Assembly: GCF_018129405.1 (NCBI RefSeq)
Contig: NZ_JAFCLP010000012.1
Span: 1-64,000, forward strand
Origin: Bradyrhizobium iriomotense
GTDB taxonomy: Bacteria > Pseudomonadota > Alphaproteobacteria > Rhizobiales > Xanthobacteraceae
Direction: 5' to 3'
Length of the DNA: 64,000 bases
The notes under the pieces were generated by a model, which did not search any database, had not been told where the DNA came from, and saw only the letters and a program-made list of their open reading frames with translations. Below, piece after piece: positions 57,669 to 64,000 of the stretch; within the stretch, counting starts at the first letter, position 1, and every line of letters starts with the position of its first letter. A program made the position numbers and the translations under genes.

Positions 57669-58434
57669 GCGCGGACCGGGCGGGGACAGACCGCTATCCC
57701 GACGACCCGGAGCAGGTGAGGGCGGTGGCCGTCGACCGGACCCGGCACCGGCCAGACCGAAGATCGACAAGGCCAGCGCCAACGATCAGTCGCTCGATGC
57801 CGTCATCGCCGCCGACAAACGCGCGGCGCTGAAGCTCGCTCACGTTTCACATGAAACGGAAGCCCGCCTTGATCGCTACATCGCGCTGCTGCGGGAGTGG
57901 CAGGCCAAGACCAATCTTGTCGCGCCCTCGACCCTGCCAAACCTCTGGACCCGGCACATCGCCGATTCGCTCCAGCTGGTCGATCTCGCGCCGAGCGCAA
58001 AACGCTGGGCCGATCTCGGCAGCGGCGGCGGCTTTCCCGGCGTCGTGCTCGCCTGCGCCATGGCCGGGACGCCCGGCGGGAGCGTCCATCTCGTCGAGCG
58101 AATCGCCAAGAAGGCCGCCTTCTTGCGCGAAGCGATTCGCGTCACCGCATCTCCGGGAGTCGTACATCTCGCTGAGATCGGGGATAATGTGGATAGAATC
58201 ACCGGCCCCGTCGATTGCGTCACCGCGCGTGCGCTGGCTCCGCTACATCAACTCATCGGCTTTGCGGAGCCGCTGATGCGCCAGGGCGCAAAGGCGTTAT
58301 TTCTCAAGGGTCAAGATGTAGAGGCTGAATTGACCGAAGCCGCTAAATATTGGAATATTCAGCCGCAGCTCCACCAAAGCCGCACCGGCGACGGTTGGAT
58401 CGTGGAGCTGAGTGCCGCCGAACGGCGCGGCTGA
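57661..58434 (+). CDS. rsmG: 16S rRNA (guanine(527)-N7)-methyltransferase RsmG (GidB)
   Basis: Methylates G527 N7 in 16S rRNA; loss gives low-level streptomycin resistance in several bacteria. The class I SAM methyltransferase core is clear: LNPNL-type start LRE WQAKTNLVAPSTLPNLWTRHIADSLQL, motif I WADLGSGGGFPGVVLA and VHLVERIAKKAAFLREA. No ATG lies in frame before the core; the GTG at 57661, in the middle of a parS site, gives 257 residues with a low-complexity leader of about 60. Typical RsmG is 205-225 residues, so the leader is unusual. Just before the core the peptide VSHET is encoded by a second parS-like sequence. Confidence 0.9.
   Translation: MKQRGPGGDRPLSRRPGAGEGGGRRPDPAPARPKIDKASANDQSLDAVIAADKRAALKLAHVSHETEARLDRYIALLREWQAKTNLVAPSTLPNLWTRHIADSLQLVDLAPSAKRWADLGSGGGFPGVVLACAMAGTPGGSVHLVERIAKKAAFLREAIRVTASPGVVHLAEIGDNVDRITGPVDCVTARALAPLHQLIGFAEPLMRQGAKALFLKGQDVEAELTEAAKYWNIQPQLHQSRTGDGWIVELSAAERRG
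57843..57858. other. Degenerate parS-like site 7 inside rsmG
   Basis: CGTTTCACATGAAACG, three mismatches to the consensus. It encodes VSHET in RsmG; a consensus parS in this frame would encode VSRET. Confidence 0.55.
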
Positions 58435-58462
58435 GGCGTTCAGGGGTGAATGGGGAATTTCG

Positions 58463-59359
58463 ATGAGCGTGACTGACGAGCCGCAGGACCAGACCGCCCA
58501 AGACCAGACCGCCCAAGACCAGACAGCTCAAGACCAGACAGCTGAAGTCCCACAGGGTCACCCGCGCATCCTGGCGCTGGCGAATCAGAAGGGCGGCGTG
58601 GGAAAAACAACCACAGCGATCAACCTCGGCACGGCGCTCGCTGCGATCGGCGAGCGCGTCCTGATCGTCGATCTCGATCCGCAGGGCAACGCTTCGACCG
58701 GCCTCGGCATCGATCGCCGCAACCGCTCCTGCTCGACCTATGACGTGCTGATCGGTGAAGCGCCTCTGCGCGAAGCCGTGGTCTCGACCGCAGTGCCGCG
58801 GCTGCACATCGCGCCGTCGACCATGGATCTCTCCGGCCTCGAGCTCGAGCTCGGCACCACGCCCGGCCGCGCCTTCAAGCTGCGCGATGCGATCGGCGCA
58901 CTCAACAACAATGTCTCGCCGGACGCCGACTACACCTATGTGCTGATCGACTGTCCGCCCTCGCTCAACCTGCTCACGGTCAACGCGATGGCGGCATCCG
59001 ACGCGATCCTGGTGCCGCTGCAGTGCGAGTTCTTCGCGCTCGAAGGTCTGTCGCAATTGCTGCAGACGGTGGAGCAGGTGCGCTCGACGCTCAATCCGAA
59101 CCTGTCGATCCACGGCATCGTGCTGACCATGTTCGACTCGCGCAACAACCTCTCGAACCAGGTCGTCGCCGACGTCCGCCAGTTCATGGGCGAGAAGGTC
59201 TACAAGACCATGATCCCGCGCAACGTGCGCATCTCGGAAGCGCCGTCCTACGGCAAGCCGGTGCTGGTCTACGATCTCAAATGCGTCGGCAGCGAAGCGT
59301 ATTTGCGGCTTGCCACCGAAGTGATCCAGCGCGAGCGCGAGCTGCGCACGACGCATTGA
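58463..59359 (+). CDS. parA: Chromosome partitioning ATPase ParA
   Basis: ParA-type ATPase that moves ParB-parS complexes to segregate the origin. The 298-residue protein has the deviant Walker A KGGVGKTT at residues 43-50, Walker A' LIVDLDPQGNASTGLG, and the Walker B VLIDCPPSLNLL. The first 28 residues are odd: QDQTA-type repeats (four tandem units) not seen in most ParA proteins. Start 58463 is the ATG after a GGGGAA ribosome site. It lies 28 bases after rsmG and 164 before parB, with a family B repeat in that gap. Confidence 0.96.
   Translation: MSVTDEPQDQTAQDQTAQDQTAQDQTAEVPQGHPRILALANQKGGVGKTTTAINLGTALAAIGERVLIVDLDPQGNASTGLGIDRRNRSCSTYDVLIGEAPLREAVVSTAVPRLHIAPSTMDLSGLELELGTTPGRAFKLRDAIGALNNNVSPDADYTYVLIDCPPSLNLLTVNAMAASDAILVPLQCEFFALEGLSQLLQTVEQVRSTLNPNLSIHGIVLTMFDSRNNLSNQVVADVRQFMGEKVYKTMIPRNVRISEAPSYGKPVLVYDLKCVGSEAYLRLATEVIQRERELRTTH
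58484..58543 (+). repeat. 15-base tandem repeat in parA
   Basis: Four in-frame copies of CA(A/G)GACCAGAC(C/A)GC(C/T), encoding QDQTA repeats at residues 8-27 of ParA. Units 1-2 and 3-4 differ at the third position of two codons, so the array grew by duplication. It could vary in number between strains. Confidence 0.9.
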
Positions 59360-59369
59360 ATCCAGATGA

Positions 59370-59477
59370 TGTCATTCCGGACAATTCGCGGCACGCGAAT
59401 TGATCCGGAATCCCGAGATTTGAAATTGAACAACGTCGAGATTCCGGGTTCGCGCTTCGCGCGCCCCGGAATGACGG
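59370..59477. repeat. Palindromic repeat family B, copy 4
   Basis: Left end TGTCATTCCGGAC and right end GCCCCGGAATGACGGG, with the CGAGATTCCGGGTTCGCGC block of the other copies. It lies between parA and parB, so the two genes may be transcribed from one or two promoters. Confidence 0.85.
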
Positions 59478-59523
59478 GAACAGAGTAGCAGGAGCGTTCG
59501 AGTTGAATCCAAGGGAGCTGGCA

Positions 59524-60411
59524 ATGGCCGATGAAGCGCGTTCGCGACTGGGCCGGGGTCTTGCAAGTCTGATCGGTGACGTCGGCGGCGAAGCTCAGCA
59601 TGTCGATCGTCCGCGCGCACAGCGCAAGGTGCCGATCGAATTTATCAAGGCCAATCCGCGCAACCCGCGCCGGACGTTTTCGGACACGGAGCTGAAGGAG
59701 CTCAGCGATTCGATCAAGCAGCACGGCGTGATCCAGCCGATAGTAGTGCGTCCGGTGAAGGGCGCGCAGGATCGCTACGAGATCATCGCCGGCGAACGGC
59801 GCTGGCGCGCCTCGCAGATGGCCGGCCTGCACGAGGTGCCGATCGTCCCGGTCGACATCAGCGACAGCGACGCGCTGGAATTCGCGATCGTCGAGAACGT
59901 GCAGCGCGAGGATCTGAATCCGATGGAGGAGGCGCAGGGCTACCACGCGCTCGCCAACGAGTTCAAACGCAGCCAGGACGACATCGCAAGGGTCGTCGGC
60001 AAGAGCCGCAGCCATGTCGCCAACATGATGCGGCTGACCAAGCTGCCGGCCGAGGTGCAGGCCTTCATCGCGACCGGTGAATTGACGGCGGGTCACGCCC
60101 GTGCGTTGATCGGCGTTCCCGATCCGCTCGCCGCGGCCAAGCGCATCGTCGAGGAAGGCCTCAACGTCCGCCAGGCCGAAGCGCTCGCGCATGAAGAGGG
60201 CGTGCCGGAGCGCAAGCCGCAGAAGGCGCGCAGCAGCGGGGGCAAGGAAAAGGACCCCGACACGATCGATCTGGAGAAGCGCGTCAGCGACGCGCTCGGC
60301 CTCAAGGTCACCGTCAATCACCGCGACCCCGGCGGCTCCGTGCAGATCAACTATCGCAACCTCGATCAGCTCGACGAGGTGATGAAGCGGCTGGCCAAGG
60401 GCGCGCTGTAA
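59524..60411 (+). CDS. parB: Chromosome partitioning protein ParB
   Basis: CTP-dependent clamp that loads at parS. The 295-residue protein has the ParB N-terminal nuclease-fold domain with the CTP-binding GERRWRA at residues 90-96, NVQREDLNPMEEA, a helix-turn-helix (DDIARVVGKSRSHVANMMRL) and a C-terminal dimerisation domain. ATG 59524 is favoured over TTG 59503 because GGGAG lies at a good distance. Its targets, the seven parS or parS-like sites, lie 1.7-4.4 kb upstream. Confidence 0.96.
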   Translation: MADEARSRLGRGLASLIGDVGGEAQHVDRPRAQRKVPIEFIKANPRNPRRTFSDTELKELSDSIKQHGVIQPIVVRPVKGAQDRYEIIAGERRWRASQMAGLHEVPIVPVDISDSDALEFAIVENVQREDLNPMEEAQGYHALANEFKRSQDDIARVVGKSRSHVANMMRLTKLPAEVQAFIATGELTAGHARALIGVPDPLAAAKRIVEEGLNVRQAEALAHEEGVPERKPQKARSSGGKEKDPDTIDLEKRVSDALGLKVTVNHRDPGGSVQINYRNLDQLDEVMKRLAKGAL

Positions 60412-60421
60412 CTCTCCCGGT

Positions 60422-60548
60422 GTCATCCTGGCGAAAGCCAGGACCCATACCGCGTGATCTCTCAATCGCGGAAGGTAGCAGTACCGAACTGCGAGTCTTC
60501 GCCAAACCTCTCCCTGGGGTAATGGGTCCTGGCTTTCGCCAGGACGAC
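60422..60548. repeat. Inverted-repeat element family A, copy 5
   Basis: GTCATCCTGGCGAAAGCCAG at the left and CTGGCTTTCGCCAGGACGAC at the right. The inner block is the reverse complement of copy 2's, so the element lies in the opposite orientation. It follows parB. Confidence 0.92.
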
Positions 60549-60583
60549 ATTGGGGAGATATTGGCGCGCAACTACATCAACAT

Positions 60584-60692
60584 CGTCATTGCGAGCGTAG
60601 CGAAGCAATCCAGAATCTTTCCGCGGAGGGACTCTGGATTGCTTCGCTGCGCCCGCAATTACGAGTGGAGAGAGTTACGCCCACAATGACGC
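60584..60692. repeat. Palindromic repeat family C, copy 3
   Basis: CGTCATTGCGAGCGTAGCG at the left, GAAGCAATCCAGA and TCTGGATTGCTTCGC arms inside, and two imperfect right ends (CGCAATTACG and CACAATGACG) in tandem. It lies in the convergent gap between parB and holA. Confidence 0.82.
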
Positions 60693-60706
60693 GGAGAGAG
60701 CCGCAC

Positions 60707-61735
60707 CTATCCCCGCCGCTTCGCGTTCGCGGCAATCGCCATCAGCGTGCGCTGGGCGATGGCGGCGGCTAGCGTCGATTGCTTGCGGGTCTCGAGCGCG
60801 GCGGTTGCGAGCTGCTCGATGATGGCGGCGAGCCGCGCCACGCTGAAATTGCGCAGCGCGGTTTCGACCATCGGCTTTCGTGAAAAATGCAGGCGCGGAA
60901 AGCCGCCATCGAGCACGGCGGAGGCAGGCTGGCCGTCGGCGATCGCAAGCGCGGATTTGTGCAGCCACGCGGCCTGGCGCTGTGCGGCGGAGATGATCAC
61001 GCCGGGATAGGTACCGGCGATCATGGCTTTTGCAAATTCGGTCTCGACGATGTCGGGCCGGCCGGCGAAGGCGCCGTCGACGATCGGATCGAGCTTCAGC
61101 TCCGACGCATCGGCGACGACGGACATCACATCATCCAACGTGATCTCGCCCTTGCCATGCGCGTACAACGTGAGCTTGCGCAGCTCGTTGCGCGAGGCCT
61201 GGCGGTCGCCGCCGAGGAACGACATCAGTGCCGCTCGGGCATCCTGCGCGATGCGCAGGTTCGCAATGCGGAGCTCGTCCTCCATCAGCTTGGCGAGGTC
61301 CCGCTCGGTGTCGGGATAGCAGCCGATCGCGACCGCCGTCTTGGCCTTCTCGCAGGCCTTGCGCAGCGGTGATTCCGGGCGCAACTCGCCGGCCTCGATC
61401 ACGATGCGGCAATCCTTCACGCTCATCTCGGCCAGCGTATCGATGCCGCCGGCAAAGCTGCGCGAGCCGGCGCGAATGCGGATGGCGCGGCGGCCGCCGA
61501 ACAGCGGCACCGTCATGGCTTCGTCGACGAGGCGCGACGGCTCGGCGGAGAGTTCGTCGCCGTCGAGCTTCACCAGCGAGAAGGGATCGTTGGGATCGTC
61601 GACCGCCAAGGCGATCAGCGCGTCGGCGCGCTCGCGCACGAGGCCGGCGTCGGGACCGTAGAGCAGGATAATGGGGCGGCCCGCATCAGGGCGGGCGAGG
61701 AAGGCGTCGATCTCTTTTCCGCGCAGCGCGACCAT
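60707..61735 (-). CDS. holA: DNA polymerase III delta subunit
   Basis: Clamp-loader subunit that opens the sliding clamp. The 342-residue protein has the HolA layout: an N-terminal Rossmann-like domain (LLYGPDAGLVRERADALI), a lid domain, and a C-terminal collar helix domain (LNFSVARLAAIIEQLATAALETRKQ; here LRNFSVARLAAIIEQL). It lies 136 bases downstream of lptE on the same strand with a family B repeat between. The leuS-lptE-holA order is common in Rhizobiales. Confidence 0.93.
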   Translation of the reverse strand: MVALRGKEIDAFLARPDAGRPIILLYGPDAGLVRERADALIALAVDDPNDPFSLVKLDGDELSAEPSRLVDEAMTVPLFGGRRAIRIRAGSRSFAGGIDTLAEMSVKDCRIVIEAGELRPESPLRKACEKAKTAVAIGCYPDTERDLAKLMEDELRIANLRIAQDARAALMSFLGGDRQASRNELRKLTLYAHGKGEITLDDVMSVVADASELKLDPIVDGAFAGRPDIVETEFAKAMIAGTYPGVIISAAQRQAAWLHKSALAIADGQPASAVLDGGFPRLHFSRKPMVETALRNFSVARLAAIIEQLATAALETRKQSTLAAAIAQRTLMAIAANAKRRG

Positions 61736-61747
61736 GCCGCCTCAAGT

Positions 61748-61863
61748 CGTCATTCCGGGGCGCCTCGTCAGAGGCAAGCTACGGTGCGCAATTGCGCACC
61801 AGAGAATCCAGAGGTTGGGGATCGAGATTCCGGGTTCACGCTACGCGTGCCCCGGAATGACGG
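61748..61863. repeat. Palindromic repeat family B, copy 5
   Basis: CGTCATTCCGGGGCGCC at the left and GCCCCGGAATGACGGG at the right, with GTGCGCAATTGCGCAC and CGAGATTCCGGGTTC inside. It lies between lptE and holA. Confidence 0.85.
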
Positions 61864-61871
61864 GAATGAAT

Positions 61872-62423
61872 TTAGGTGCCCGCGGTGAAGAACGCGGCGA
61901 GCCTTGTATTGATGTTCTCTGCGATCTCGTTGGCGGCACGATCCTCGGCATCGCGAACGGCGCGGTTGCGCGAGAAGCGCTGGTAGGAGCCGGGCATGTC
62001 GTAGGACACGCGCGAGAACGTGGTGCCGGTCATGACCGACTTGCCGCTGACGACCTCAATCAGGTTGTACTGACAGTCGATGCCGTAATTCTCGCTGCTC
62101 GGCAGACCCGTGTTGGGATCGACGATCAGGGACGAGCGGCTTGAGGTGAAGCGGATGTCCAGGCGGTGGGTTGGCGGCATGCCCGTCGCCGAGCCGTAAA
62201 GCTTGAAGGCCAGGGCATTGCGGACCTCGACGCCGACACGGGCTTCGCGGGAGGCGTTGGGCTTGTTGATGGGCGGCAGCTCGACCCCCATCAGTTTCTC
62301 GCGCAGGCCGGGGGTGCCGTCGCCACGGTCGGCATACATCGGCTGGAAGCAGCCAGCCGTCAGCGCCGCCAGTGCGGCGACTGCCAGCAGGCGGGCTGCG
62401 ATGCGGATCCTAGCCGACAACAT
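61872..62423 (-). CDS. lptE: LPS assembly lipoprotein LptE
   Basis: Outer-membrane lipoprotein that plugs LptD and helps insert lipopolysaccharide. The 183-residue protein has a signal peptide with lipobox LTAGC (lipidated Cys at residue 25) and the LptE domain starting [19 protein letters not shown]. It overlaps the leuS 3' end by 14 bases, so the two are translationally coupled. Sequence conservation in LptE is low; the assignment also rests on the leuS-lptE-holA order. Confidence 0.88.
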   Translation of the reverse strand: MLSARIRIAARLLAVAALAALTAGCFQPMYADRGDGTPGLREKLMGVELPPINKPNASREARVGVEVRNALAFKLYGSATGMPPTHRLDIRFTSSRSSLIVDPNTGLPSSENYGIDCQYNLIEVVSGKSVMTGTTFSRVSYDMPGSYQRFSRNRAVRDAEDRAANEIAENINTRLAAFFTAGT

Positions 62424-64000
62424 TCACGATCCTCTTGGGGACGATGATCACCTTGCGGACGGGCTTGCCGTCCAGGGCCAGCTTTACCGCATCGAGGGCC
62501 AAAACGGCAGCCTCGATTTCCGGATTCTGGGCCGCTGTTGCAACTGTGACCTCACCGCGCTTCTTGCCGTTGACCTGGACCACCAGGGTCACGCTGTCTT
62601 CAACCAGCAAATCGCGTTCGATTTGGGGCCAATTGGCCTCCGAAACCAGTCCCTTCTGGCCCAGAACCTGCCAGCACTCCTCGGCCAAATGCGGCATCAT
62701 CGGCGAGAACAGCTGGACCAGGATCTGGCTGGCCTCCCGGATCGCCCAGGCCAGGTCAGGGCTGGGCTGGCCGGGGCGCTGGAGCACCTCCGAAAACGCA
62801 TTCGTGAATTCGCGGATGTGGGCGAGGCACACATTGAAGTGCAGCCGCTCGACGCCGGTGGTGACCTTGTCGAGCGCGCCATGGGCCGCCTTGCGCAAGA
62901 GGAGCGCATCCTCGCCGAACGAAGCCGGCCGGGACGCGGCGGCACTCTTGCCGAGTTCCACCGCGTCGTTCACCAGCCGCCACAGCCGCTGCACGAAACG
63001 CGAGGCGCCCTGGACGCGTTCGTCGCTCCAGATCACGTCGCGGTCGGGCGGGGAGTCCGACAGCATGAACCAGCGGGCGACGTCGGCGCCGTAGGTCGCG
63101 ATGATGTCGTCGGGGTCGACCGTGTTCTTCTTCGACTTCGACATCTTCTCGATCGGACCGATCGCGACGTCCTCGCCTGTGCTGAGCAGCGTGGCGCGGC
63201 GTCCGTTGCCGCCGACCTCGATCTTCACCTCGGCCGGCTGCACCCAGGTGCCGTCGGCCTTCTGGTAGGTCTCGTGCACCACCATGCCTTGCGTGAACAT
63301 GCCGGCGAACGGCTCGTCCAGTGCAATGTGCCCGGTCGCCTTCATCGCGCGGGTGAAGAAGCGGCTGTAGAGCAGATGCAGGATCGCGTGCTCGACGCCG
63401 CCGATATACTGGTCGACCGGCAGCATCCGGTTGGCCACGGCAGGCGTCGTCGGCGAATTCTCGTTCCAGGGATCAGTGAAGCGCGCGAAATACCAGGACG
63501 AGTCCACGAAGGTGTCCATGGTGTCGGTTTCGCGTTTCGCCTTGCCGCCGCATTTCGGGCAGGTGACGTGCTTCCAGGTCGGGTGATGGTCGAGGGCGTT
63601 GCCCGGCTTGTCGAAGCTCACATCCTCCGGCAGCACCACCGGCAGGTCCGCATCCGGCACCGGCACCACATCGCATTTCGGGCAATGGATCACCGGGATC
63701 GGGCAGCCCCAATAGCGCTGGCGCGAAATGCCCCAGTCGCGCAGGCGGAAATTCACCTGCCGCTCGCCGACCGGCGCGTTGCCGCGTAGCTCGCTCTCGA
63801 GACGCTTCGCCACCTCTTCCTTGGCCTGCTCGATGGTCATGCCGTCGAGGAAGCGCGAATTGATCATGCGGCCGTCACCGTCATAGGCGGTGTCGGTGAT
63901 GACGAACGATTTCGGATCCTGGCCCTCGGGACAGACGACCGGCGTGTTGCCGAGGGCGTACTTGTTGACGAAGTCGAGGTCCCGCTGGTCGTGCGCGGGG
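62410..64000 (-). CDS. leuS: Leucyl-tRNA synthetase (C-terminal part; runs off the window)
   Basis: Charges tRNA-Leu. About 530 residues of an expected 870 or so are visible: the end of the editing (CP1) region ([20 protein letters not shown]), the catalytic-core return ([14 protein letters not shown]), the zinc-like [22 protein letters not shown] block, the KMSKSKKN signature, the anticodon-binding domain, and the C-terminal tail ([14 protein letters not shown]). The frame is open to base 64000; the start is beyond the window. Confidence 0.97.
   Translation of the reverse strand, partial: PAHDQRDLDFVNKYALGNTPVVCPEGQDPKSFVITDTAYDGDGRMINSRFLDGMTIEQAKEEVAKRLESELRGNAPVGERQVNFRLRDWGISRQRYWGCPIPVIHCPKCDVVPVPDADLPVVLPEDVSFDKPGNALDHHPTWKHVTCPKCGGKAKRETDTMDTFVDSSWYFARFTDPWNENSPTTPAVANRMLPVDQYIGGVEHAILHLLYSRFFTRAMKATGHIALDEPFAGMFTQGMVVHETYQKADGTWVQPAEVKIEVGGNGRRATLLSTGEDVAIGPIEKMSKSKKNTVDPDDIIATYGADVARWFMLSDSPPDRDVIWSDERVQGASRFVQRLWRLVNDAVELGKSAAASRPASFGEDALLLRKAAHGALDKVTTGVERLHFNVCLAHIREFTNAFSEVLQRPGQPSPDLAWAIREASQILVQLFSPMMPHLAEECWQVLGQKGLVSEANWPQIERDLLVEDSVTLVVQVNGKKRGEVTVATAAQNPEIEAAVLALDAVKLALDGKPVRKVIIVPKRIVNVVG

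Noticed and set aside
58188-58196. TGTGGATAG, an 8-of-9 DnaA box
   Set aside because: It is a single site inside rsmG with no cluster, so on its own it does not indicate an origin, although it may bind DnaA.
62203-63789. A 528-codon plus-strand frame
   Set aside because: It is the mirror of leuS; its product is His/Arg-rich with no motif.

Overview
The window is high-GC alphaproteobacterial chromosome. It most likely comes from Bradyrhizobium or a close relative in the Nitrobacteraceae. The reasons are the dnaK-dnaJ-pmtA order, the hrcA-grpE pair, the PPSR-maf-coaE-dnaQ-secB and rho-mnmE-mnmG-rsmG-parA-parB blocks, an alphaproteobacterial-type sigma-32 promoter before dnaK, and dense intergenic repeats of the kinds found in Bradyrhizobium. 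It is almost wholly core genome. I see no tRNA, rRNA, CRISPR array, insertion sequence or prophage.

Layout. 0-7.5 kb: small housekeeping genes (EI24/CysZ-like protein, nth, Ada-type methyltransferase, gpmA, dapB, pyrF, FMN reductase). 6.9-15.2 kb: the stress and membrane block pmtA, dnaJ, dnaK, then an exported protein and an exported nicotinamidase, then grpE-hrcA. 15.3-21.9 kb: rph-rdgB-hemW, a lipoprotein related to penicillin-binding protein activators, rsmI-yraN-gshB. 22.4-27.9 kb: part of a tad/Flp pilus locus (cpaB, cpaC, cpaD, cpaE, a TadD-like lipoprotein and a PilZ protein) without pilin, motor ATPase or platform genes. 28-34.9 kb: comM, a hybrid histidine kinase and accessory genes. 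35-39.8 kb: coaA and the hisB-(DUF2628)-hisH-hisA-hisF-hisE run. 40-43 kb: hslV-GNAT-DUF2585-hslU. 43.3-47.3 kb: an orphan membrane protein, Smr protein, mltA and a Tim44-like protein. 47.7-51 kb: secB, dnaQ, coaE, maf, ppsR. 51.5-60.4 kb: hemJ, rho, mnmE, mnmG, rsmG, parA, parB. 60.7-64 kb: holA, lptE and the 3' part of leuS.

The most informative region is about 49-60 kb. Its gene order matches the neighbourhood of the Caulobacter/Rickettsia chromosome origin, where RP001 (the PPSR kinase), maf, coaE, dnaQ and secB lie on one side. The 457-bp divergent gap at 51026-51482 holds five GANTC sites within 143 bp, an A+T-rich palindrome and several degenerate DnaA boxes. I propose it as oriC. Between 4 and 7 kb away, three perfect and two one-mismatch parS sites (TGTTTCACGTGAAACA) flank mnmG just before parAB, so origin and centromere lie together. 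One parS contains the likely start codon of rsmG.

Non-coding space is dominated by at least six dispersed palindromic repeat families. They sit mostly at gene 3' ends, and one copy supplies the pyrF stop codon. A second unexplained signal is an array of nine TGCTGC-type motifs between rho and mnmE.
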